Positions 10,673 to 22,179 of a stretch of DNA of 64,000 nt are shown one piece after another. The first letter of the stretch is position 1, and the number at the start of each line of letters is the position of its first letter. A model generated the notes under the pieces. The model was given only the letters and a program-made list of their open reading frames with translations. It made no database searches and was not told the origin of the DNA. Source of the DNA: Wurfbainia villosa (taxonomy: Eukaryota > Streptophyta > Magnoliopsida > Zingiberales > Zingiberaceae); NCBI GenBank assembly GCA_025175895.1, contig JAKLTH010000283.1:1240001-1304000 (forward strand). Direction: 5' to 3'. The position numbers and the translations under genes were made by a program.

Positions 10673-11470
10673 CGAAGAAGTTTACCGGTACTGATTTCAA
10701 AAGATGACAACAAAAAATATTATTTTATCTAACCACGTTGATCCTTGTGAGGTTCTTACATGAAGATGCCTCCACCATCTCTCCAAGAGATACTGATAGA
10801 GAAAAGAGGGTGACATATGATGCTTGGGGACAAGTGATTTCTTACGTAGAAATTATATCCTCAATGACTTGAATAACATGTTATATGACGTGTATAGTCC
10901 CAAGACAACTACAAAGGAATTATGGGAATCTATTGAATGGAAGTACCAAACAAAAGATGTTGGATTGAAGAAATTCATCGTCAGCAAATTCTTAGACTTC
11001 AAAATGATCGATTCCAAAATTGTGATGCTCAAGTCCAAGAATTGCAATTTATCTTACATAATTTGCATGCCGAGGGCATGACAATGAATGAATCCTTTGA
11101 AGTTGTCGCGATAATCGAGAAACTCCCACCTTCTTGGAGGGAATTCAAAAATTATCTAAAGCACAAGAGAAATAAGATGAGACTTGAGGATCTAATTGTA
11201 AGATTGCGAATTGAAGAAGATAATCACAAGCAACCAAAATCAATAAAAATGCCTATGTATGCTAAAACAAATTTGCTAGAACCAAACACTAGCAAGAAAA
11301 GAAAGTATCCGAGCAAAAGACAAAGCCAAGGGAAGGCCAAAAAGTTCCAAGGAACATGTCACAACTTTGGTAAACCAAATCACAAGGCCAAAGACCGCTG
11401 ACATCCAAAGAAAGCCAATCAAGTGCATGGGGTCGAAGATAAGTTAGTACCAATAGATATGTCAGAATTA
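10628..11470 (+). pseudogene. Copia-type gag polyprotein remnant
   Basis: Begins MTSSSTVFVPPTHDKKSKKF after the ATG at 10628 and meets TGA after about 26 codons where a Trp is expected. It resumes in shifted frames with NYILNDLNNMLYDVYSPKTT, then AEGMTMNESFEVVAIIEKLP and RNKMRLEDLIVRLRIEEDN. These are typical of the UBN2-type gag of plant Copia elements. The zinc knuckle is broken: CHNFGKPNHKAKDR followed by a stop, with two of the expected cysteines lost. At least one stop and two frameshifts make it non-functional. Confidence 0.8.
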
Positions 11471-11512
11471 GACTTGATTGACAATGTATTTGAAGCTAAC
11501 TTGATGGATAAG

Positions 11513-11648
11513 CAATGCTATACTATTATTATGCCCACATTCAGATTGCACCTCCTTTACCGAAACCAACACTTTTAAGTCAAATTTTTTCGTACAATCT
11601 ACTATGACTTCATTATCAACGGTCCATGTTCCACCAACACATGGCTAT
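11513..11648 (+). repeat. Direct repeat, copy 2 (flanks Copia gag)
   Basis: Second copy of the 10537-10672 sequence, ending at ccaccaacacatgg, where the sequence passes into a Gypsy internal region. Confidence 0.75.
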
Positions 11649-11649
11649 C

Positions 11650-14600
11650 TAGCTACAGACGACATACAAATTCCACTATCACTAATTCCGAACAGGTAGA
11701 GCAAGAGTATAACTCTATGGTAGATTCTCTCTACCATCATAACAGGGATCTATCTGTTGTCCTGAATCAATGTAACTCCTTCTAAATTTGAATATAACTA
11801 TGTAACCCACCATTCTTCTCGGAGACGGAGAAATATTTCCTCACAAGAGCAATCTACTGTCTAAAATCCATTCTATCGCACAGAACGGGAGGTGACTGGA
11901 AAAACTTTACTGACCAATCTCCCCAGTTGTAACTGTCCGTGTTCTAACAATTCTGTACAACTACCCAGTAGCTAGCCAAAACCCCATGAGCATTCTGGCT
12001 CCTCACCTATACAAAACAACGTAACAACTCCAAAGTCCACGTCATATTCAATAGCATATTATTTGCTTAGGTTACGTCTTATTCAATAGCATCGGAATCG
12101 CTCCGATCCCTGAACAGATGCATCCATGTACACTACCCTTCCATCCACCCGAGAATGATCAAATAACACTGGTGTAAAAGTCAACCATCGTCTGAGCCCT
12201 GAAACTAGTTTCACAAGCTTCAGACCAAGTAATTTCCATCACCAGTCAGCGGTGTAGTACCACTGGAGCATCCTATCCATATCTATGGAAAAAAAAATCA
12301 AATCAATACAAGAAAACCACCATCTATGGTGGCCGAGTGCTCAACTCCAACTACCACCATCAACAGTGGCCAAGTTACACAACTTCAACGACCACACCTG
12401 ATCCAAAATATACGACTTCTCAAATCCCTGGACGACTAAGTCGTCAATAAGTCTAATAAGATAGTCAAAAGCTCATACAATTCATACCAAGTATGAAATT
12501 GTCATCGCTTCACACCTGCATCCTCTTTACTCTAGGCTGTTGATATATCAATCATCACTACGACTTTGATAATTGTATGACACTCTATCGCTACAATATC
12601 AACACACCAGTCATAAATCAATCCTAGAATATACACAGGTGTCTTATAGCTGATCTAAATAGATCCTCGATCCACCATGAAGGATATTTATTTCCTTCGA
12701 CCTCTACCGCATTCCATCATCGATGATCGATGTATAACCTCAAAGGTTCATCTCTCTTTGAACAACGAGTTCCAGAACTTCTCAAGAAATAAAATACTGA
12801 GACAAATAAATATCCCATCCAACACCTCCTATAATTGGAACTTAGATTCTTCCAATTCCCATAGTGTTAAGCAACACTGATACCAACTAAATTATCCCTT
12901 GGAAAAATCGTCATTCTAACAAATACCTCTCGGCATCATCAACCTTGCCAACTTTGAAAGACTGATCGATGACGGTATCTAAGCAACTCGATTTGGCGCT
13001 CAGCCAATTGGATGACATTGCCTTGAGTATATCACGAGCTTCAACAACCTTGTGCGCTTTACACTAGCCCTCAGCTAACACACCATAAGTACAAACATTT
13101 GGCTTGTAAAATATCATTACCTTAGTATCAAATAAATTATCACCCAGTAGGGGATCTTCGATATCGAAAACTATTTCTGAAATCACTCCGGTCGCCTACT
13201 CTACTTGCCTATACAATGGCAAGCCTAGAAGTTCATCTGACACTACATCTGATTACTCTCGAATTATACAGGCATCCGAGAGACATTCTTATACCATCAT
13301 GTCACAATCATAACCTCCAAGTTAATATCCAGATATCCACATCATATCAATCAAGTCAACTATAAAATAACTAAGTCAACTCTCTCACCATACTATAACA
13401 TTTCCATCAATCAACCTCTAAACATCCAAAATCAATATCATACCCCTCTGATAATCATCACAGTAATCATCTCAACTTCTCACCTGTCGGTGGAAACACT
13501 ATTAATCCATATGATCTAAATATAGAAAACCTTCTAATCCTATCTATACATGTTTTAACCAAAGATATCTGTAAACTATCAGTATCTCTCAAATATCATT
13601 AAGTAAGGTAAACTATAATAATACCCCAATGATCAATCCTTCAACCATCTACAACTCCTTTCGAGTAAAGATGCAAACTCATCCAACTTCTGCTCTTAAC
13701 GGATTCCCTATTTCACAGTGACCTAGAATAAAAATTCGGTAATTGTATGCATCTAGGTGTACACCTCTTTCTATCATTTTCTCCAAGAACCACACAACCA
13801 GCTTCATATCTTCTACAAGTGCACAAACCACTTTTCATAGCCACATAAATCTGAGGAGAAAACTTTAATCCATATTCCTGTTTCATCAATCTTTCATTCC
13901 CGGCACAAAGCCTTGATCACCACAAAAAATAAACTAAAATTCCAACTAATTCCTCAATCACTCAAGAGGTTGTAAACTTCCATCATCAATATTAAGTTAC
14001 CATCTCTAGCAACAGACATGATCAATATCGAGCAACAACATGGAAACAAAATAATGCCACGTGAATTCAGCTAGAAGAGCACGTTCACGACTTCTACGGT
14101 TGCCTTATCAGAAGTGTAGGTTATTATCACTAGATCGACTACATCATTATCTTGAGACACTTGCTGCAGTGTCATTTTCATAAATATGACTCACCCTAAT
14201 GCCTCCCGATAGGAACTGATGGAAGATCCAACTATCCTAATCCAAATGTAAACCAATAAATTGTGGGTGATCGAAAACAATTCAATCACTGTCTTGAGCC
14301 ATTAAGTGGGGGTAAACTCTGCAAGTCTAATAAACTCTATAGTGAACTCCATTAACAATTTATCACTCAACTAAAGGCTCGAGAATTTCCCAACAATGAG
14401 TCATACAAAATAGCATAGGGAAATACTGTCTCTCAAAAACATCATGAACCCGTGATCCCGAAATGGGTTATTTCCCCAAAATTCTTCTATATATTCCACC
14501 AAGTAACAACTTGATCATTGCAATAGTAAGAAACTAACTCCACTCCCCCTATATAAATACAAATTAGGTACTTAAAAGTACCTTCGACGTTATCGATCTA

Positions 14601-15395
14601 AGCTCAAGCAGCTCAAGGATCAAAATCCCTATGAAACTTCGTAACTTAAACCTCCATTGTCTGCATCAACAATAGTATACATTCCTTGTCCATTACCCCA
14701 CAGGGTAATAATCTGACTAACATAGTTAGTGAAAATCCCTAACACTGTAGTCCTTGATTTCCACAACAAATGTGACGACTTGACCCCTGCTTTCCGACTT
14801 GATATCAGTCAGCTCTCAAAGGCAATTCATCTTTTCGACACAGGTTCAAGACTCACAGACTGAACAGGTCGTTCACGTGGTCAACTCCATCTATGATTAC
14901 GAATAGTGACCAACACACTGAATGTTATTTCTTGTTATCCCTAAACACATAGCCAATCTAACCTGGAGTATAAACACTAACGACAACTCCGGCTGGTCAC
15001 CTTGGTTGGCGACCCCTACTACGAGTTTATACATGTGTCATAACTCTATAGACCTTTCTGGCAACTCAATCGCCAGAGATCTTAATGTCCTCTTGCGTGA
15101 TTGCTCTGCACCACGTCTCGGCGCAGGAGCACGCCCACCTCGTCTCATATCTGTTAAATTATTACCAGATGTTACTACAAGTAATAACATATAAAATTAA
15201 TCATCATACATATTTTTCCGTCAGGAGAGGTCCCGTCGCCGCCAAATCCTCAAATTAACCTCGTCAATAATACTTCGAATTTTTGAAATATAAAAATCAT
15301 CGGAAATTCGTACCAATCCATAAATACTCAAGTTAACCTTCCAAACGTGGCGACCTCCGAAAAATCCAAAAACCCCTAGGAACTCGAAAACCTAG
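11650..15395 (-). pseudogene. Gag-pol remnant of the truncated family A element
   Basis: No long frame survives. Recognisable on the minus strand are a gag start region near 15150 (MRRGGRAPAPRRG) and SSISSYREAL near 14,200, matching SSINSYREALDRA in the family B gag. The RNase H region near 12,190-12,050 matches the copy at 480-610. A hairpin word (ccaccatctatggtggccgag) lies near 12,320. The rest is AT-rich and heavily mutated. Confidence 0.75.
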
Positions 15396-15407
15396 GCTCT
15401 GATACCA
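15396..15407 (-). other. Primer binding site (initiator Met tRNA type)
   Basis: Reverse complement reads TGGTATCAGAGC, complementary to the 3' end of plant initiator methionine tRNA. It lies 7 bp beyond the LTR end, proving that 15415-27419 is a 5' LTR. Confidence 0.92.
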
Positions 15408-16199
15408 AATAAATTGTCACGCCCTGAGGGAGTCCCCGCCAGACAAAAATCCAGCAGCATCTCCCCTGTACGGGTGACAATACCAATTTTCCATACAAGG
15501 CCTACACGACCACTATACATTGGTCAACACGACCAGAATCCAAATAACCCACGCAGATAATAAAATAGGCCTCAGGCCATCAATCAAAGTAAATAATAAA
15601 CCATCTACAACAAATAGACTTACCCCTTCTGCCATCTGGGCAGGAATACCCAATCGAAATCCAATCCAGAACAAAACTCCGAATAGAGGTCCATAAGGAC
15701 ACCAAATATCCACGAGTACATAAAATCAACTCCAGTCCTAAACATATCTTCTAATAAAAATCCAAATCCATAAAACAAATAACCAATAAAACTGTTACGA
15801 TGAGTGGGGTTTGACAGCTGCACTCTCCTGACAGCTTCATCCTGAAATAGATATAAATCAACGGGATAAGTTCAAAGAACTCAGCGGATATAGTCGATAT
15901 GCAAGGTAAGAAATAGCTAACAATACTAATCATGCCAGTACAGTCTCATATATAGGGTATGCAAGAAAGAAATACAAAAGGACTGTACTTACCTGAATCT
16001 CCTACCCTGATATAGGAGCATGTGCCATACTATAGGAGATAAAGTCATCACCATATACAAATATGAATCCTGTATGCATGTCAATCATATGCAACATCCA
16101 AGGCATCAATAAAAATGCAGCAAACACAATACAAATGTTATCCATGCAAAATGCATGTGATGCACATGACATGGTCACCCCTGACGCCAGTCAGCTGCT

Positions 16200-16589
16200 T
16201 CACACGCGATGGTGAAGTCGAGTGGGTAGGGCTATGACAACTGTGCACTCTGCCATCACTGCTCCTGAGTGACTGAGTGGACAGGATGCTGTCGGAGTAC
16301 ACCTATCCTTCTGCCCCAAACAGAGTGGGAGAGCTAAGCTCTCATCTCCCGGTGTCATAGACCAGAGGAGGGATCCCTGCCCGCTACCACGCTGCCTCAT
16401 CGCTATCCATGAGCGGACTAGCGGAGCCTGACAGAGCAACTGCATACACCCTTCTGATGTACCACTAACCCATGAGTGACAGTGTGTGCAGACCATGTAA
16501 CTGGCTGCGGGCTCAACTATAAAGGAACCCCGTCCAGCCAGCATGCAATCATGCAAGATGGTGCATGATACTAAAGCTTGTAAATCCAA
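16200..16589 (-). other. Conserved open frame inside the family A LTR (129 codons)
   Basis: Longest of the three homologous LTR frames. It shares CTILHDCMLAG, CTHCHSWVSGTS, GSGQGSLLW and ALPTRLHHRV with the copies at 3470-3748 (partly) and 46451-46795. No known domain and no signal peptide. Function unknown. Confidence 0.5.
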
Positions 16590-16852
16590 CTAAAACACAT
16601 ATCCGAATAATATGCATAACCAATAAGTACATATCTATGATCTAAGTAAACCAGGGAAGATATAATCATAACCGATCAAATGCATGTATCAAGTAGGCAC
16701 AAAAATATACTAGACATATAAACATGAAAATTATTACAAGTTATCCTAACTAGCATATCAACATGACTATATCTAAGAGATAAGTCAAAATACCCGCCTG
16801 ATAAAATGTCCGCAAAAAAAATGAAATCGTCACGACCGTGGACCTGCCTCGT

Positions 16853-16940
16853 TGTAACATCCCAAATTTTAATTCCTATATTTTAATTCCCAAATAGAAA
16901 TAAGAACAGAAATAATAAAAATAGGAATAGAATAATAAAA

Positions 16941-16984
<44 letters not shown>

Positions 16985-19222
16985 ATTGATTCGTTAGCCG
17001 AGGCTCGAACCATGAACTGTTGGTTTGGGGGAATAGACTTCCCACCACTAAGTCATAAGATTACCAATGAGTAAGATATAACAGAATATATCTATTGGTA
17101 GAAAAAAAAAGAGATTGGTTAATTTGACTAATTATTTAAAAGGGATAATTAGGTTAAAGAAAAATCCTAATTTATATATATTTTTATTTCTTTCTCTCTA
17201 TAAGTCTCACGCCAATCTCTCCCTCTCCTCTCGTTTTATTTCCAACGCCGGCGCCGCCTCCTTCTCGTGTCCCTCAGCGTGCCCTTAGGTTTTGTCGCGC
17301 TAAGCACATGAGCTCCCACGCGGTGTCCGGTGCCTCCTTCCGGCTTGCCTGCCTTGCGCGCTCCGCCTCGGCCGCTGAGAGCGGCACCGGGGATGCGAAC
17401 GGGGTTGCGGATCCGGCTTCGTTCCCTTCCTCCGCTGTGCCGACGCGCCAGGATGAAGAGAGTTCTTCACTTGGAGGGTATAGGCTTCCTCCAAAGGAAA
17501 TCCGAGATATTGTTGATGCACCACCACTTCCTGTGCTGTCATTTTCACCACAAAGGGACAAGATACTATTTTTAAAACGGAGATCTCTGCCTCCTTTAGC
17601 AGAACTTGCCCATCCAGAGGAAAAACTTGTTGGTATACGAATTTATGGTGACTACAATGCCCGGAGTCGAATGTCCTTCTATACTGGGATAGGAATCCAT
17701 TTGTTGACTGATGATGGCAAGCTCGGATATAAAAAAGAGGGCAAGCTCGGATCTGAAAAAGAGGTGCATGGCTTCCCTGATGGAGGGAAGATTAATATTG
17801 TTAGCTGGTCTCGGGATGGTCAACATTTGTCCTTCAACATTCGAGTTGATGAGTAGGAGGACAACAATAGTAGCAAGCTTAGAGTTTGGATTGCAGATGT
17901 AGAATCTGGGAAGGCTAGACCCCTATTTGCATCACCTGATATTTTCTTGAATGCAGTTTTTGACAACTTTGTCTGGGTGAATGATTCTACATTGTTGGTC
18001 TGTAAGTATTGCTCACCTGCAATATAAGTAGTTATCGTATATTATTGATATATTTTTATGTGCATGTTATTTTCAGTTATGCATGGTGTTTTCGGTTACG
18101 TGATTTTACCGTTATATTATGGATAATTCAGCATCATGTTTAGATCCATGATAAGAATGTGATTCATGATCATGTATGTTGTAGATGAGTTGTATCTTAC
18201 AATCATATGCATGATATGGAGTAAGATGTAAAAAAAAATATTTCCTTTATAAAGAAAATTTAAAGATGCTCCCCGTTCGACTTGGGGATCAAGAGCACAA
18301 CGATCTTCAGTATGCTCCCCATTTGATTTTGAAAGAGCATAATGTGGTGCTCCTCATTCGTGATTTAGGGGATTAAGAACATTTCCTTCAGTATGTATGA
18401 GAATATAAGTATAAAGGAAGTATTTTACTTTTTGATAGGGCATGTACCGGGCATCGATTTACACTGCCGAGGCCCTCGATTTGATTACCCTAGTAGGTTC
18501 GGTGGTTGGTCACCCCGGCCTATTAGGAATGCGCGCATTGGTACTATGTCGGGCCCATATCCAGGATGATTATTATTTTGAAGTATAAGTATAAGTAAAA
18601 GTTTTCAAAGTTAATCATTTCAGTTCAGATACACTGTTTATAAGTTTTAAAATACTTAAGAGCATGGTTTATACAAGAGATATATATTCAGAATTATGAT
18701 TTCCAGTTGTGCTTGCATGTGTATCAATGTATCAAGGGTAAGAGAACTAGTTGCATGATTTCATACGGCATGTTTTTGTGAGCATAGAAAGTACTTACTA
18801 AGCGTTATTGCTTATAGTTTGCATTTCCTTATCTGCAGATAAAGGTAAAGAAAAGCTTGATGGGTGGCATGGCGGATGAAGTCTTTGGGTGTGTGTGGCG
18901 ACGGAACAGTGGAAGTAAAAGATCCTAAGTGCAGATGTCTAAATCAGATTTTTAGTTTCTTGTTTTCTTTTGATATTGTTGAAGTTCAACTGGATTATTT
19001 ATGGTTGAGACCAAAGAATGCTAGAGTCATATTGGATTAGTTTTAATACTTGCATGTTAGGTGAAGATCTTGAAATGGTTATTGTTTAAGTGATGTAAAG
19101 GTCCTTATGATTATTTTAGTTGTTAGCATATTGCATTAGTATATTGCATGAATTAAAGATAAAGACAGTAAAGTAGTGACATCTCCCTTGGTACAGAGTG
19201 GAAAGACTAGGGGGGTGTTACA
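16853..19222 (+). repeat. Family C 5' LTR (2370 bp)
   Basis: Contains an AAT trinucleotide run (16936-16985), TATA-like tttatatata and tataag (17171-17204), the CGEP fragment (about 17205-18000), then an AT-rich part with repeated gctcccc...cttgggg words (18270-18370) and an acceptor-like ttatctgcag (18829-18838). It ends just before the PBS. Compared with the 3' LTR it differs by scattered substitutions plus clustered small rearrangements around 18310-18480 and 18760-18890. Confidence 0.95.
17308..18001 (+). pseudogene. CGEP: Captured 5' coding fragment of glutamyl endopeptidase, chloroplastic (CGEP), in 5' LTR
   Basis: The frame reads YRLPPKEIRDIVDAPPLPVL, SFSPQRDKILFLKRRSLPPL, RSRMSFYTGIGIHLL, WSRDGQHLSFNIRVDE and, past a stop, LRVWIADVESGKARPLF and DNFVWVNDSTLLV. 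This is the N-terminal third of the plant CGEP (prolyl-oligopeptidase family S9, plastid stroma protease). The frame stays open upstream of the first ATG (17308), so part of the transit-peptide coding region is included. Two lesions are shared with the 3' LTR copy: an in-frame TAG after NIRVDE (17854-17856) and a 24-bp in-frame duplication (ggcaagctcgga repeated, near 17720-17767). The segment ends at GTCT|GTAAGT, an intact donor at 18002. The catalytic C-terminal domain is absent. Confidence 0.93.
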
Positions 19223-19588
19223 AGATGGTATCAGAGCGGGTTCCGCCCTTCCGTTACACACACATCGAGCATCAGTCCTGCCACCTCCAAGTAAGCAAGT
19301 ATTTATCTGTTTTATTTACTTTATGAGTAGTAAGGAATGCTTCTTTTAAGTTAAACATGCTCACTTAGAATGTTCTCTTTGAGTTAAACATGTTTGCATA
19401 TATATATATATATATATATGAAGATGATAGACAGTAAGTAATAGAGCATATCTAGATATGTATGTGAAGATGATAAAAAGTAGTGATAATAGCCTTATAG
19501 TGGTTTCACTTGATCATCTTATGATGAGTTCACGGAGTTCTGACAAGAGAATTTATCAGTAGACAAAGCGGTAAAGATATTCAATAGG
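19223..19588 (+). other. Primer binding site and leader of family C element
   Basis: TGGTATCAGAGCGGG at 19226-19240 matches the initiator Met tRNA end. The leader holds a (ta)n run near 19398-19419. No gag N-terminus is recognisable before 19589, so the capsid half of gag looks deleted. Confidence 0.85.
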
Positions 19589-20053
19589 TTGACTCGCCTA
19601 TGTCCGGAACTGGTTAGTACTGAGAAAGAAAGAGTTAGGTTGATGCTAAAGATGTTGAGACCGGAGATAGCTCTGAATGTAGCTAGTAGAATTAATAGAC
19701 CACATACCACTGAAGAGCTAGTCAGTAGTGCGCTAATCACGGAACATTACATGAATAGTATCAAGCACCAGAAGTTAGCCTCAATAGAAAACAAAAGCCA
19801 GGGAAGTTCAGGGGGTCAGAAACCTCAGAGTGGTAATTCGAACTGGAAGCGAAACAACAATGGCAAGAGGAAACAATGGAATAATGCAAAGGGAGGTTCA
19901 GCCAGTAAGCAGCCTACGTATCCAACATGTTCTAAGTGTAGGAGGAAGTATCCAGGAGTTTGCCGCCAGGGCATGAGCGGGTGTTATATATGTGGTGTCA
20001 AGGGATACTTCGCCAAACAGTGCCCCACCAAGACCAATCTACCTCCGCCATAG
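19589..20053 (+). pseudogene. Gag C-terminal part with zinc knuckle (family C)
   Basis: 154 codons: LCPELVSTEKERVRLMLKML opens a retrotrans_gag C-terminal region, then a Gln/Asn/Lys-rich linker and CYICGVKGYFAKQC. This is a CCHC knuckle in which the histidine is tyrosine (CAC to TAC, a C-to-T change). The frame stops before the protease. The N-terminal half expected for a Tekay gag is missing. Confidence 0.85.
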
Positions 20054-20092
20054 TCTACTCAGTATGGAGGTAGACCAGCTTAGCTACATCAG

Positions 20093-20527
20093 ATGCAAAG
20101 AGCACTGGAGGGTCCTTACATCAGCCAAGGAAGATTGGAGGCTCCATCAGTTACACCTAATGCCCGGATCTTCTCCCTCACCAAGAAAGAGGTAGCAAAT
20201 GTTTCTACGGTAGTCACAGGTCAGATACCTATCCTTAGTCAGCATGCTACCGTACTGTTTGATACTGGAGCAACCCATTCTTTCATGTCTATGACATTTG
20301 CTAAGAAGATAGATATAACTCCGGATATCTTAGATATTCAGTTTTTAACGACCCTACCTTCAGGTGAAACAATGACATCTACACACTGGTTGCGTACCGT
20401 GCCGGTCAGAATTTCAGACAGAGAGCTTTATAATGATTTGATCTTGTTGGACATGCATGACTATGATGTCATCTTTGGAATGGATTTTTTTAGCAAGTAT
20501 GGTGCTTCCATTGAGTGTCGTAAGTGA
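20093..20527 (+). pseudogene. Aspartic protease domain (family C)
   Basis: The frame carries VLFDTGATHSFMS, the retropepsin active-site motif (DTGA), followed by LLDMHDYDVIFGMDFFSKYG, the second strand typical of plant Ty3 proteases. The stop at 20525-20527 falls where the frame should continue toward RT (IECRK*RVVF). It would be part of the polyprotein. Confidence 0.9.
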
Positions 20528-20602
20528 AGGGTAGTATTCCAACTCTAGACCGAGGCCAAATTTGAGTTTATTGGAGAACCAAGGAAGAAGACTAAGAAGT
20601 TC

Positions 20603-22060
20603 TTGTCTGCCATAGAAGCTCAGAAGATGCTAGCTAGTGGATGCACTGGGTATTTAGTACATATAGTTGATACTAAGCAAGAAAGAAGCCAAAAATTGGA
20701 AGAAGTCCCAATTGTATGTGACTACTCGAAAGTATTTCCTGACGAGCTACCAGGACTAGCACCTAGAAGGGAAGTTGAGTTTGAGATTGAGTTTATTCTT
20801 GGTACCAACCCAATCTCAAAAGCACCCTATCGTATGGCTCCAATTTGAATTGAAAGAGCTTCAGGAATAATTATGGGAGTTATTAGACAAGGGATTCATC
20901 TGCCCTAGTCATTCCCCGTGGGGAGCTCCAGTGTTGTTCATGAAAAAGAAAGATGGGTCTATGAGGATGTGCATAGACTACCGAGCCTTGAATCAAGTGA
21001 CGATCAAGAACAGACATCCTCTGCCAAGGATAGAGGATTTATTTGATCAATTGAGGGGAGCCACAGTTTTCTCCAAGATTGACTTGCGGTCAGGTTATCA
21101 TCAAGTAAGAGTTAAAGAGGATGATATACCGAAAACAGCCTTCCGAACGAGGTATGGACACTATGAGTTCGTGGTCATGCCCTTCGGAGTGACAAATACA
21201 ACCGCTATGTTTATGGACTTGATGAATCGGATATTTAAGGAGTACCTTGACAAGTTTGTGGTCGTTTTCATTGACGACATCCTTATCTACTCGAGAACCC
21301 AGGAAGAATATGTCGAACACTTGAAGACAGTCTTGCAGACCCTTCAGCAAAGACAGTTATATGCAAAGTTCTTCAAGTGTGAGTTTTGGCTTGATCGAAT
21401 ATCGTTTCTGGGTCATGTTATTTCAAAAGATGGAGTTATGGTAGACCCGACAAATATAGAAGCAGTCAGTAATTGGGGTCAATCAAAGAATGCCAGTGAA
21501 GTCAGAAGTTTCCTCGGATTAGCAGGGTACTATCGAAAGTTTGTGGAAAACTTCTCAAGGATAGCTTCACCGTTGATGGTTCTTACCAGAAAGAACAAGA
21601 AGTTCGAATGGACCGAAGATTGTGAAAAGAGCTTCATTGAATTAAAGAGGAGGCTCACAAGTGCTCCAGTGCTTACCCTTCCAGAAAGTAATGAGGGATT
21701 TGACTTGTATAGTGATGCATCCAAGATGGGACTCGGAGCAGTACTTATGCAGAAGGGTAAAGTCATTGCTTATGCATCTAGACAACTCAAGGAATATGAA
21801 AAGAATTACCCCACTCATGACCTTGAGTTGGCAGCAGTGGTCTTTGCTCTGAAAGTTTGGAGACATTACTTATATGGAGTCCAATGCAAGATTTACACAG
21901 ATCACCAGAGTCTGAAGTAATTCTTCACTCAGAAGGATTTGAATATGCGACAACATAGATGGCTTGAGCTAGTAAAGGACTATGACTGTGAAATCCACTA
22001 CCATCCTGGAAAGGCAAACAAAGTAGCAGACACGCTGAGTAGAAATCATGCGCCACCTTG
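20603..22060 (+). pseudogene. Reverse transcriptase and RNase H (family C)
   Basis: After a linker frame (20603-20848, ELPGLAPRREVEFEIEF, stop where IAPAEL is expected) the main frame 20931-21920 gives LFMKKKDGSMRMCIDYRALN, KIDLRSGYHQVRV, GHYEFVVMPFGVTNT and the catalytic FIDDIL. It continues with FLGLAGYYRKFVENFSRIAS and RNase H motifs LYSDASKMGLGAVL and YTDHQSLK. After a stop, RWLELVKDYDCEIHYHPGKA and VADTLSR complete RNase H. The catalytic core is intact but the polyprotein frame is broken at least three times. Confidence 0.95.
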
Positions 22061-22179
22061 ATGTCCCTAGTAACACTATCCCAACCACTAGAGAAAGAGA
22101 TAATGAATTTTGGAGTTGAGATCATTTCTGGATAGCTCTCCGCCTTGACCATAGACCTACACTGTTTGAGGATATATTA

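Larger units (their letters stand above)
9976..11648 (+). mobile_element. Decayed Ty1/Copia element (LTR-like segment plus gag)
   Basis: The segment before gag (about 9976-10530, starting tgttggtaaattg) has the look of an LTR and leader, but its boundaries are not proven. It is followed by a Copia-type gag remnant. No protease, integrase or reverse transcriptase is seen before the sequence changes at about 11,650 to the internal region of a Gypsy element in the other orientation. Confidence 0.6.

Noticed and set aside
11650..15395. Possible host gene in the long stretch without open frames
   Set aside because: Minus-strand similarity to family A and B gag and to the RNase H region at 480-610 shows decayed retroelement interior.
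17274..17561. Minus-strand frames of 95 and 83 codons over the CGEP fragment (and again at 24035-24322)
   Set aside because: Antisense shadows of the captured exon; the plus frame has clear homology.
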